The position numbers were made by a program, and so were the translations under genes. This document shows, in pieces, positions 26,539-34,402 of a stretch of 64,000 nucleotides of DNA. The notes beneath the pieces were generated by a model. The model worked only from the letters and a program-made list of their open reading frames with translations, was not told where the DNA came from and searched no databases. The stretch comes from Paenibacillus roseus. Lineage in GTDB: Bacteria > Bacillota > Bacilli > Paenibacillales > Paenibacillaceae. The stretch covers positions 16,195-80,194 of the forward strand of contig NZ_JAELUP010000107.1 of the NCBI RefSeq assembly GCF_016424485.1, in the 5' to 3' direction. How positions within the stretch are numbered: the first letter of the stretch is position 1; each line of letters starts with the position of its first letter.

Positions 26539-27518
26539 GCGAGGAAGCCTCCCCGAATCAGCATTCTGCGAATCTCCGACTTATCCATCAGTCCTTCGCT
26601 GGAGCAGAAACTCTCAAAATCCACTGGCAGGCAATGCCTGTAATGCTCCTTTAATCCGGGAATTTCCAACGGAGGCAAGATGACGAGATACTGCTCATCG
26701 TATACCACCGTGCTTTTGCTCTCAAAGTCGGTGAGCAAAATCTCATGCAGCTTTTCTCCAGGTCTTACTCCGGTTTCCACCATGCTTACCTGCTTGCCCA
26801 TTTTCTCCATTAACACCTCAGCAAGGTCGGTAATCCGGCAGGTCGGCATCGTCATCACATAAATCTCACCGCCTACACTTGCTTCTGATGCCTTGAACAG
26901 CAGGAAGATGGCTTCTTCCAGCGTCAGGAAAAATCGGGTCATTTGCATGTCAGTGATGCGAACCTGATTTTTATGCCGAATCTGATTCATGAACAGATGC
27001 ACGACACTGCCGTTCGTCCCCAGCACATTGCCGCCCCGTACACAGACGAATTTCGTTTCCGTCCGCAACAGGTTGGCATAGACAATCAGCTTCTCCCCGA
27101 TTGCTTTCGTCATGCCGTAGAAGTTGGACGGGTTCGCTGCTTTATCCGTCGATATATAAATCACGCGCTTGACCTGATTAGCGATTGCAGCCTCAATGAC
27201 ATTTTGCGTGCCGATCACATTTGTTTTCAAGGCTTCATACGGCTGCTCCTCACAGACCGGCACATGCTTGAGCGCTGCCAGATGAAATACATAATCCACA
27301 GACTCGCATGCCTTGACAATCGCTTCTTTATCGCGGATATCGCCAATGCAAAAGCTGAGCCTGCTGTCTTCAAACGTCCTGCTCATGGCAACCTGACTGG
27401 ACTCGTTGCGGGAGAATACGATGATTTCTTTCGGGTTCTGCGGGAGCAGTTGGCGAACCAGCTCATATCCCCAGGAACCCGTGCCGCCTGTGACTAAAAT
27501 GGTTTGATTCTCAAACAT
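26535..27518 (-). CDS. UDP-GlcNAc 4,6-dehydratase/5-epimerase-like (CapE/WbjB type)
   Basis: 327 residues from the ATG at 27518, placed inside the end of the WecB-like gene with GGGGGAA upstream. It has the NAD site TILVTGGTGSWGYELV, then LAALKHVPVCEEQPYEA and STDKAANPSNFYGMTK, the pattern of polysaccharide-biosynthesis dehydratases such as S. aureus Cap5E and P. aeruginosa WbjB. These convert UDP-GlcNAc to 4-keto-6-deoxy sugars with inversion at C-5. It is membrane-free, unlike CapD. The reaction is supported by the adjacent 2-epimerase and reductase. Confidence 0.85.
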   Translation of the reverse strand: MFENQTILVTGGTGSWGYELVRQLLPQNPKEIIVFSRNESSQVAMSRTFEDSRLSFCIGDIRDKEAIVKACESVDYVFHLAALKHVPVCEEQPYEALKTNVIGTQNVIEAAIANQVKRVIYISTDKAANPSNFYGMTKAIGEKLIVYANLLRTETKFVCVRGGNVLGTNGSVVHLFMNQIRHKNQVRITDMQMTRFFLTLEEAIFLLFKASEASVGGEIYVMTMPTCRITDLAEVLMEKMGKQVSMVETGVRPGEKLHEILLTDFESKSTVVYDEQYLVILPPLEIPGLKEHYRHCLPVDFESFCSSEGLMDKSEIRRMLIRGGFLA

Positions 27519-28620
27519 TCCATTTCCCCCCAAGCAAGAATTTGACCACCTTATTCGAGACATTCTGTGCTAAATAACCACTCGGGGGATTCCAATCGGC
27601 AGGAAAAGAGATCATTGCTCTGACAGCGCTGATAATGCGTTCAGGAAGGAGACCCGATACGATATTGCTGCCGCAATCCACGGTTTCCGGTCTTTCGGTC
27701 GTATGACGGATCGTTACCGTGGGAACCTGCAAGATACAGCATTCCTCTTGAACTGTACCGCTGTCCGTTATGGCGCACCGGGCATGCTTCTCCAGCTTAA
27801 CGAAGTCGAAAAATCCAAATGGCTCATGAAGCTGGACAAGTGGATGAAGCTTCAAGTTTACCCCGCCTTGCTCCAATTTCGACCGAGTACGTGGGTGAAT
27901 GCTGCATATGACGGGCAGCCCCAGTTCCTCAGCTGACAAATTGATGCCCTCGATAATGCCGGACAAATGCTGCGGATGGTCCACGTTTTCAGCCCGGTGA
28001 GCGGTGACGAGCAAATACTGGCCCTCCTGCAAGCCAAGCCGCTCCAGCACGTCGCTGCCGTCTATCTGCTCCTTGAAGTGTTCCAGCACTTCATAGATCG
28101 GATTGCCGGTCACTACGATCCGGTTGCTGGGAAAGCCCTCGCGCAGCAAATTGGCTTTGCTGTATTCGGTATAAGGCATGTTAATCGTAGAAATGGCGTC
28201 AATAACTTTCCGGTTCTTCTCCTCCGGCACACTCAGGTCAAAGCAGCGATTTCCTGCCTCCATATGAATAACCGGAATCCCCATTCTTTCCGCGATAATC
28301 GCGCTAAGTGCGCTGTTCGTATCGCCTAGCAGCAGCACCAGATCGATTTTCTCAAATCGAAGTATCCGATCAACCTCCCCGAACATGATCGACAATTGTC
28401 CTCCTAACGCGGACTGATGGCTTTCAATCAAATAATCGGGATGACGTATACCCAGCTCTTCAAAAAAAATATCGCTCAGTGAAGCAGTGAAGTTCTGGCC
28501 CGTATGCACAAGAATATGCTTTTGGGCTAACCTGTCCAGCTTCGGAATAATCAGACTCAAGCGGATAATTTCAGGTCGGGTCCCCAGTATGGTTGCAATG
28601 TTCAACCAATGCTCCTCCAT
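27511..28620 (-). CDS. UDP-N-acetylglucosamine 2-epimerase family (WecB/WbjD type)
   Basis: 369 residues from the ATG at 28620 (AAGGG upstream); a start 27 nt earlier is less likely. Family blocks are ATILGTRPEIIRLS, HTGQNF, GDTNSALSA, HMEAGNRCFD, VTAHRAENVD and ITDSGTVQEEC. WecB makes UDP-ManNAc. Close relatives WbjD and Cap5G epimerise C-2 of 6-deoxy aminosugars. With the neighbouring dehydratase and reductase, the second role fits better: production of UDP-L-QuiNAc or UDP-L-FucNAc for the surface glycan. The specificity is inferred. Confidence 0.87.
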   Translation of the reverse strand: MEEHWLNIATILGTRPEIIRLSLIIPKLDRLAQKHILVHTGQNFTASLSDIFFEELGIRHPDYLIESHQSALGGQLSIMFGEVDRILRFEKIDLVLLLGDTNSALSAIIAERMGIPVIHMEAGNRCFDLSVPEEKNRKVIDAISTINMPYTEYSKANLLREGFPSNRIVVTGNPIYEVLEHFKEQIDGSDVLERLGLQEGQYLLVTAHRAENVDHPQHLSGIIEGINLSAEELGLPVICSIHPRTRSKLEQGGVNLKLHPLVQLHEPFGFFDFVKLEKHARCAITDSGTVQEECCILQVPTVTIRHTTERPETVDCGSNIVSGLLPERIISAVRAMISFPADWNPPSGYLAQNVSNKVVKFLLGGKWNV

Positions 28621-28652
28621 TCTTTGCCAGCCCTTCGGCAGCAGCAATTATT

Positions 28653-30257
28653 TTATGCCCGGCGTTTGTCCGTTCTCTTTCTGCCGGCTGCTCCTGCCGA
28701 ATTGCGCTTTCGGCGGACAACCCCCTTTTTCCTGGCATGCCGCTTGCCCCGGCCGGAGCCTATGCCCCTTTTTCTTTTTCCTTGATTTTTTCCTTTTCCC
28801 TTGACCAATTTGCGGCGACGTACTCTCCGTCTGGCCGGGGAGGCAGGAGGCAGCTCCAGGATGGGGTCCCCTAACGGGAAGGTTTCCAGCATCTCGTCTG
28901 TTATCGTGCGAACATTAGAAAAGGAATGCCCATGCCCCAGAAAAGCTTTCTCCGAAGCAAAAGGCCGCAGACGCCCTCTGTCAAGCACATATACGGACTG
29001 GGAGGAGCCTCTTACCAGATGAAGCGGAGTATGTCCTTTTATTGCAAGCAAATCAAGAAAATGGCTCAGTCGCTTGCGATAGGCTGCGATTCCAAATACC
29101 GCCTGCGCATTATAGGAATTGCGCATTCCTGTCTGTACAAGCAGCTTCTCGTCATCCAGCAACCTTGCTACTTTCTTTATCAGACCGTCAACCTCACCGG
29201 TCGGTACAAGGAACTTTTTATTGCCCGTAAGGTTCAAAATCTCTCCCAGCCCGCCCGAATCATAGGCAACGACAGCTTTTCCGAACAACATCCCCTCAAG
29301 GGCAGTCATACCGAACCCCTCAGGCATCAGGCTTGGGACGACCAAAATATCAAAGGCAGGATAAACGCTCTGAATGTTTTGCTCAAAATGAATTCGGCGG
29401 AATCGGTCCATCATTCCCGCTGCGCGCGCAAGGTCAAATGTCTCTTCTACATACTCTCTGTCAACGGGATGACCAATGACTGCAAATACAGCCTTAGGGA
29501 ATCGCTGACCGATCTGCAAAGCCATGTTCATGAAATGCTCAAAGCCTTTATTCCTATAAATCGAGGCAGCGACATACCCGATCACTCGCTGTCCGTCATG
29601 GAAGCCTAGCTCGGCTCGCTTGCCTGCCCGGTTTTCCACCCATGCCCTTGGCTGATAATCCTCTCTATCCCAAGAAGGAAACAGGATTGTTGTCTTGTCA
29701 TCCAGTCCTGCATGGTGAAACGGGCGCAAGGTTGTAGACGAAATGCCCACGATCCAATCGGCATGTTGATGAATAAAAGCAGCGGAATGCGCAGTATGTT
29801 CAGTCTCCATGATCGTCTCCATGACCGCCCATATCCTGGGAATGCCCAAAGCTTTGGCAGCCATTGCCGGAAGCGGGTGGACGCAGGTATTGACAAGAAC
29901 CAGCTGCGGACAGTGCACTTGAAGAAGTGAAATCGTTGCGGGCCAAGCGGGATGATGTTTGAGTGCTTCCGACTCCTGCCAGGAGGACGGACCGGCAAGA
30001 TAAAGGGCAGACGTAATCGGGATCGGCATATGAATAACCTGTATACCGGACTTCCTGGCCTTTCTTGCTAGGATGCCTTCCTCTGGGACGACAAGTCTGC
30101 ATTCATAAGAGTTTTGGAGTTCACGGAGCATGAACAACAGGAGCTTTTCTGCGCCAGTAATAAAATCCGCACCACAAATATGAGAAAATGCAATCAAGAC
30201 CGGTTTGCTGTTCGTCAATTTCCTGTCATACCCTGCAATGTGCGGGTATGCGTTCAC
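28653..30257 (-). CDS. GT4 glycosyltransferase with Lys/Arg-rich C-terminal tail
   Basis: 534 residues in three parts. Residues about 15-415 are a GT4 enzyme (GAEKLLLFML, GYVAASIYRNKGFEHF, and VPSLMPEGFGMTALEGM with the E-x7-E motif). Residues about 423-475 are a small beta module (SVYVLDRGRLRPFASEKAF to FPLGDPI) also found twice in the GT2 protein at 34403. Residues 476-534 are almost entirely Lys, Arg and Gly. The tail is unlike normal GT4 enzymes but matches basic tails elsewhere in the island. It heads the sugar-nucleotide genes in the same unit. A role in spore-surface glycan assembly is inferred. Confidence 0.85.
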   Translation of the reverse strand: MNAYPHIAGYDRKLTNSKPVLIAFSHICGADFITGAEKLLLFMLRELQNSYECRLVVPEEGILARKARKSGIQVIHMPIPITSALYLAGPSSWQESEALKHHPAWPATISLLQVHCPQLVLVNTCVHPLPAMAAKALGIPRIWAVMETIMETEHTAHSAAFIHQHADWIVGISSTTLRPFHHAGLDDKTTILFPSWDREDYQPRAWVENRAGKRAELGFHDGQRVIGYVAASIYRNKGFEHFMNMALQIGQRFPKAVFAVIGHPVDREYVEETFDLARAAGMMDRFRRIHFEQNIQSVYPAFDILVVPSLMPEGFGMTALEGMLFGKAVVAYDSGGLGEILNLTGNKKFLVPTGEVDGLIKKVARLLDDEKLLVQTGMRNSYNAQAVFGIAAYRKRLSHFLDLLAIKGHTPLHLVRGSSQSVYVLDRGRLRPFASEKAFLGHGHSFSNVRTITDEMLETFPLGDPILELPPASPARRRVRRRKLVKGKGKNQGKRKRGIGSGRGKRHARKKGVVRRKRNSAGAAGRKRTDKRRA

Positions 30258-30385
30258 CTCCTTGTGCTATTCTCCAACTAATATATTAATGAGGCATCCA
30301 TATCGGCACGACATTTGAACCGTGAACAAATGTACAAATTGCGGCTTTTAGCTTCCGGCTTTTGCACCCTAGTGGATAAAGCCTA

Positions 30386-31540
30386 TCAACCAAAAATAGT
30401 CGACAGCAGCGTCTCCAGTCTTCTTTCATACGTATGGTCACGCATCGTCCGGTAGAGCGCCCGCAAGGCAATCCCCCGTCGTTCTTCTTCATGTTTCAGA
30501 TAGTACTCCGCCTTCTCAGTCAACTCCTTTGGAGAAGAGTAGGTTACAATTTCTTCGCCAGGAATGAAGAACTGCTTGATATCATCACGAATATCCGAAA
30601 GCTGTAATGTACCGCAACCGGAAATTTCGAAAGTACGCGGGTTGAGAGATATTGCGGGGATATTGGCGCTATTATTATTGAACGTCTCATCATCATGAGC
30701 TCTGTGCATATTGATAACGATTTTGGCGCCGTTGTAAGTCTCAGCCGTTTCATCCGGCCCCATCCATTTATTCAGCTCGATTTTGCTGGCCAGTTGCTCA
30801 TAATTGGGCAAGCGGTCCCACCAGATACCGGAAATAAGCGAGTCCTTTAAATGAAGATAATCCGAGATTTCATTGAAAAATTCGATTCGCTTCCAGTAAG
30901 CCGTACCTACAAAGCAAATCTCTTTTCTTCTGCTGCGACTCGGGTTGCGCGGTCTGAATTGCTGAGGATAGAAGCCAAGGGGCAGATAATATACATTGTT
31001 GCAGCCATGCTGCAGGTAGAAATCCACACATGTTTTCTCCAGCGTAAAGACATGGTCATAGTGGAGCGCGACCTTTGAAGTGACATCTGTATAATAGGGG
31101 TCATCCGTGAACCAGATTGCTGTACGGATACCGGCTGCTCTCATTTCATCAGGATGGACCAGATCGAGCTGCAAGCCGTCCAGAACCAGCACAAGATCAG
31201 GACGTTTTTCCTTCGCGATCAAGGACACATCCTGTAACGCATCTGTAACCGAAAGCTGGGTAACCATAGCAGACAGTGTCGTAATAATAGCCTCGTCTAT
31301 AGGGGAGTAAGGGAAGCCTTTCCCTGTGGCCACATACAGCAAATGAATATCCTTTTTCACTGCGGGCCGAATCGTCTTTTGAATGACTGCTTCGCATTGC
31401 CCGAACCAATACCCGTGATCCCATCCTGTTGCCAGCCCATATCTTCTTCCTTGCTCATAGGGGTGCAGAATTGTTGAATGGATCAGACCCGGCCGTTTTC
31501 TTATCGTTTTTTTAGTTGCTCTCTTTGTTGTCTTTACCAT
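30386..31540 (-). CDS. CgeB-like spore-surface glycosyltransferase, copy 2
   Basis: 384 residues. The tail starts MVKTTKRATKKTIRKRPG (basic), then glycines at 31, 35, 39, 43 and 47 form a GxxxG ladder (GRRYGLATGWDHGYWFG). The body matches CgeB/YkvP: TAIWFTDDPYYTD, YDHVFTLEKTCVDFY, EICFVGTAYWKRIEFF, and NPRTFEISGCGTLQLSDIRDD. CgeB in B. subtilis is a GerE/sigma-K dependent crust glycosylation protein. AGGAGGG lies 8 nt before the ATG, inside the end of copy 1, so the two genes are coupled. The paralogs differ over much of the sequence, so each may add a different sugar. Confidence 0.87.
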   Translation of the reverse strand: MVKTTKRATKKTIRKRPGLIHSTILHPYEQGRRYGLATGWDHGYWFGQCEAVIQKTIRPAVKKDIHLLYVATGKGFPYSPIDEAIITTLSAMVTQLSVTDALQDVSLIAKEKRPDLVLVLDGLQLDLVHPDEMRAAGIRTAIWFTDDPYYTDVTSKVALHYDHVFTLEKTCVDFYLQHGCNNVYYLPLGFYPQQFRPRNPSRSRRKEICFVGTAYWKRIEFFNEISDYLHLKDSLISGIWWDRLPNYEQLASKIELNKWMGPDETAETYNGAKIVINMHRAHDDETFNNNSANIPAISLNPRTFEISGCGTLQLSDIRDDIKQFFIPGEEIVTYSSPKELTEKAEYYLKHEEERRGIALRALYRTMRDHTYERRLETLLSTIFG

Positions 31541-32669
31541 TTGGCATACCCTCCTGTTTCATAATCAGATTGAGCCATTCTCTAACTCGCAATGAAAAAG
31601 TATGATTTTGCAAGGTTCTTTTAAGACCCCGAAGCGCAATTGTCCGTCGTTCATCTTCATGCTCCAAATAATAAGCAATTTTACTCTCAAGCTCGGACGG
31701 GCTGGCGAACGTTTCAATCTCCACGCCCGGTTTGTAATACTGGCTCAGGTCCTCTCGAATATCGACCATTTGCAGCGTCGCACAGGCAGATATTTCGTAC
31801 GTACGCGGATTGATTGAAAGGCCAGGGAGCTTCAGCGTATTGCGGTTATCTGAACCCGGCTCCGTTGTTCGATGTAGATTAACTACAATTTTGGCACTGT
31901 TATAGTAACGAATCGTTTCTTGAACAGGCATCCATCCGGGCCGTATTGCGTCGCCGTAAAGATCGTAGTTTTTCAGGCGATCCCATAGTCCGCCGCAAAT
32001 AATGACCCGCCTGCTGCTCAAACTCGGAGCAATAGCGTCAAACAGTTCGATCCGGTTCCAAAAGCCTTGACCAATAAAACAAACATCGTTTGTATATTGG
32101 TTTTCTATCGTGGTCGGCTTGAACCACTCGTGATGGACGGCAAGCGGCATATAATGCACCTGCCCGCCGCATACCTCCTGATAGGCAGCGATTGCCCCAA
32201 GCTCATGAGTGAGTACAATATCATAGTGCGGTGCGATCCGGATGCTATCCTCTGAAGAATAGGGATCATCCACAAACCAAATTACCGTCTTGATATGAAG
32301 TGCGCGAATGGCGTCAATCTGCTCCAGATGATTCGCAGGAAAAATATGCAGTCCATTAAGCACGACAACAAGGTCCGGGCGCAGCAAAGAGGCCATTTCA
32401 TACATTCGGTTCAAATCGTCTACAACATGAAGCTCCGTCACCATCGTCCTCAGCGCCCCGATGATCCCCGTGTCAATCGCTTCAAATCCTTGTGGAACAT
32501 ACAAAACACGCAAATGATACTGAGGGAACTGCTGCAGAGGTGTGCTTTCAAGGATTGCCTTGCATGCGCCATCCCTCCTGCCATGCTCCCAGCCTTCTTT
32601 ATATCCCGCTTCCTTTCCGTTGTCATACAATCGCCTTCGTTTCGGTTTTTTATGCGTACGGGCCGGCAT
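31512..32669 (-). CDS. CgeB-like spore-surface glycosyltransferase, copy 1
   Basis: 385 residues from the ATG at 32669 (AGGTGG upstream); an ATG 18 nt earlier lacks a site. The tail MPARTHKKPKRRR is followed by glycines at 18, 22, 26, 30 and 34 with aromatic residues at 23 and 27 (GYKEGWEHGRRDG). The body has TVIWFVDDPYSSED, YDIVLTHELGAIAAY, DVCFIGQGFWNRIELF and NPRTYEISACATLQMVDIRED, the CgeB signature. First gene of a seven-gene unit that ends at 24731. The donor sugar is unknown. Confidence 0.87.
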   Translation of the reverse strand: MPARTHKKPKRRRLYDNGKEAGYKEGWEHGRRDGACKAILESTPLQQFPQYHLRVLYVPQGFEAIDTGIIGALRTMVTELHVVDDLNRMYEMASLLRPDLVVVLNGLHIFPANHLEQIDAIRALHIKTVIWFVDDPYSSEDSIRIAPHYDIVLTHELGAIAAYQEVCGGQVHYMPLAVHHEWFKPTTIENQYTNDVCFIGQGFWNRIELFDAIAPSLSSRRVIICGGLWDRLKNYDLYGDAIRPGWMPVQETIRYYNSAKIVVNLHRTTEPGSDNRNTLKLPGLSINPRTYEISACATLQMVDIREDLSQYYKPGVEIETFASPSELESKIAYYLEHEDERRTIALRGLKRTLQNHTFSLRVREWLNLIMKQEGMPNGKDNKESN

Positions 32670-32906
32670 CTCTCCACCTGCTTCCATAATGTAGTGCGTG
32701 TACTATATTTTCTAAATATATGCGGCAGATGTGGAATGAACATGGTCACTTGTCCTTCTTGGGTCTAAATTAGGCGGGGGATTTGTCCAATGCCCGGCGC
32801 TGCCGAGCCCGTGCAGGCACGCCTCGACCCGTTACAGCCTGGCTCTCTATAAATCTATCAATTGGGGCAGCTGTCCTCTATCATTCGTACAAGGCTGCAC
32901 GAAAAA

Positions 32907-32942
32907 GCCGTCTCGAACTTTTGGCGAAAAGTTCAAGACGGC
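32907..32942 (-). terminator. Rho-independent terminator of the small-protein unit
   Basis: GCCGTCT-C-GAACTTTT pairs with AAAAGTTC-A-AGACGGC around a GGCG loop. On the minus strand the stem is followed by TTTTTCG. It lies 14 nt past the stop of the basic protein and separates this unit from the CgeB unit. Confidence 0.88.
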
Positions 32943-32955
32943 AGACGGGTCGTTC

Positions 32956-33279
32956 CTATGGCTGCTGTTCGTATGAAATTTGATGGCCATCTTCAAAACC
33001 CTTGGCGAAACCAGAGTTATAGCCCTCATTGTAGGCACTGTCATAGCCTTGGCTGTAGGTTGCGTCTGCCGCAGGTACACGAGTAATGCGACGCTTTCTA
33101 GTACGGCTGCGAGTCAACTTCTTGAGCCGTCTCCTGACCTTTTTGCCTGCTTTCAGCTTGCTGGAGATACGACGTTTGGCTTTGAGCTTTCCGCCAATAA
33201 CAGACTTTCGGCTCAATGTGCGTTTGCGCTTGGAACCTCCTGTTGTTTTTCGTCCAGCTGTTTTCTTTTTCCTGACCAT
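32956..33279 (-). CDS. Lys/Arg-rich protein with glycine-aromatic period-4 repeats
   Basis: 107 residues and no recognisable enzyme domain. Residues 1-67 are about half Lys/Arg. Residues 75-100 carry the ladder G78, A82, G86, G90, G94, G98, with Tyr or Phe after most of them (GYDSAYNEGYNSGFAKGFEDG). It thus consists almost only of the two elements that decorate the enzymes of the island, as though it were a free scaffold or tag. I chose the ATG at 33279 because GGAAGGGGG precedes it. It is the last gene of its unit. It could be a spore structural protein; this is inference. Confidence 0.72.
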   Translation of the reverse strand: MVRKKKTAGRKTTGGSKRKRTLSRKSVIGGKLKAKRRISSKLKAGKKVRRRLKKLTRSRTRKRRITRVPAADATYSQGYDSAYNEGYNSGFAKGFEDGHQISYEQQP

Positions 33280-33565
33280 CTTTATTCCCCCTTCCACCCA
33301 CTCCGAGTTTTTCATGAGCCAACCAGATACGGCCTGGCTTGCCGCGGGACGGTCTTCGCCAGCTGATGCCAGCAATTTTGCGGGCAATCATCTCTTGGAG
33401 GCCCGTCAGTGAGGCCAGATTTTCTTGCAGCCTTTTGGCCATACCGGGTGAATGTTCGGTTAAATCCGCAACACTGTTTAATATTCTGGCAAGCGCAGCC
33501 TGACTCTGCGTAATGGAAGCAATGAGTTCCATCTTCACTTCCCATTCTTTCTCAAGCCGACTCAT
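33098..33565 (-). CDS. Small helical hypothetical protein, 3' end uncertain
   Basis: The ATG at 33565 overlaps the previous stop (ATGA). The first 70 residues are helical and heptad-like (ITQSQAALARILNSVADL, MAKRLQENLASLTGLQEMI). The open frame continues to 33098, so that its last 60 codons lie inside the basic gene at 33279 in another frame. That part (QEKENSWTKNNRRFQ) looks like an out-of-frame read of Lys/Arg codons. The native protein is probably about 95-100 residues, with a late frameshift or simply a long overlap. Function is unknown. It resembles its two upstream neighbours in size and helical pattern. Confidence 0.5.
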   Translation of the reverse strand: MSRLEKEWEVKMELIASITQSQAALARILNSVADLTEHSPGMAKRLQENLASLTGLQEMIARKIAGISWRRPSRGKPGRIWLAHEKLGVGGRGNKDGQEKENSWTKNNRRFQAQTHIEPKVCYWRKAQSQTSYLQQAESRQKGQETAQEVDSQPY

Positions 33566-33909
33566 CCCTTGTCTCCGAAGCCCGTATCAAAACCTCCGCT
33601 GCCGAACATGCCGTCCACACCATCTCCGCCTGATTCTGAATCCTGCTGCAATACGACCTTCAGCACGCTGGACATGCCTTGTCCCAGCTTGGTCAGTCCT
33701 TCAATCACTTCAATGAGCTGGTCATGCACATCCATGGAGCCCTTTAGCTGTTCCTGCTGACTGGTAAAAGCCTGACTGGTCATATGATTGCATAACCAGT
33801 TCCTTACTTTCTCTGACTCCACTGCCTTGGCCTCCAGAATCATCGCTACGTTCCACTGCAGCTTTGCGGAAGCATCCAGCACGCGCATAAAAGACTGCTC
33901 CCGGCTCAT
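33562..33909 (-). CDS. Small helical hypothetical protein with Gly-rich end
   Basis: 115 residues; I recognise no family. The first 90 are amphipathic helix (FMRVLDASAKLQWNVAMILEA, VHDQLIEVIEGLTKLGQGM), followed by an acidic Gly-rich end (GGDGVDGMFGSGGFDTGFGDKG). It shares the pattern of alternating Leu/Ala heptads and the AxxLxxxxAxILEAK element with the protein at 34003, suggesting related helical-bundle proteins. It overlaps the following gene by ATGA. The context suggests a structural or adaptor role in the spore-surface island. Confidence 0.65.
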   Translation of the reverse strand: MSREQSFMRVLDASAKLQWNVAMILEAKAVESEKVRNWLCNHMTSQAFTSQQEQLKGSMDVHDQLIEVIEGLTKLGQGMSSVLKVVLQQDSESGGDGVDGMFGSGGFDTGFGDKG

Positions 33910-34002
33910 GGCCGCTCCACCTCTTTTCCCGCTGTTATTGTCGATTGAATGCTGCTACGCATAATCTCTGTAAAACCTGCCGCCATGGTTGGTTGCCTGG
34001 GC

Positions 34003-34290
34003 TTATTCCTCTTCCTGCCCAGCCAATTCCTTCATAATGTGCGACAGATTATCAGCTATCGTTTCTTGTAAATCGGCCAGGCTGTTCAAGTACGAAACGA
34101 CACTCTTGGAAACCACCTGGGCGCTATCGACCAAACCGTCAAACCCATCCAGCTCCGGATGCTGATCCGGTATATCATGGACAATCTGTGCCATACGAAC
34201 CGCCACATGCCTTTTCGCTTCCAGTACGCGGGCAAGCTGCTGATGCGAGTTGGACAGATGTTCAATAATCTCATCGACTTTTTGCTGCAA
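34003..34290 (-). CDS. Small helical hypothetical protein
   Basis: 95 residues predicted as two to three long helices (MQQKVDEIIEHLSNSHQQLARVL, VVSKSVVSYLNSLADL, IADNLSHIMKELAGQEEE), acidic at the end. No enzyme motif is visible. Its LARVLEAKRHVA segment resembles NVAMILEAKAVE of the next protein. GGGAGGGAC precedes the ATG. It is the first gene of a four-gene unit of small proteins that ends with the basic glycine-ladder protein. Confidence 0.65.
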   Translation of the reverse strand: MQQKVDEIIEHLSNSHQQLARVLEAKRHVAVRMAQIVHDIPDQHPELDGFDGLVDSAQVVSKSVVSYLNSLADLQETIADNLSHIMKELAGQEEE

Positions 34291-34371
34291 TTTATGTCCC
34301 TCCCCGCTACCCGTCTAGTACAGCATATGCACAATTTATGGAGGTGCTACTCCCCCTAAAAACGGTATTAA

Positions 34372-34399
34372 GGCCCGAAACAGCCTGTTTCGGGCCTCC
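34372..34399 (-). terminator. Hairpin terminator after the GT2 gene
   Basis: AGGCCCGAAACAG and its inverse CTGTTTCGGGCCT form a near-perfect stem with a tiny loop, directly after the stop at 34403. On the minus strand the downstream sequence is TTAATACCGTTTTT, a late U-run. Confidence 0.7.
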
Positions 34400-34402
34400 T
34401 GC

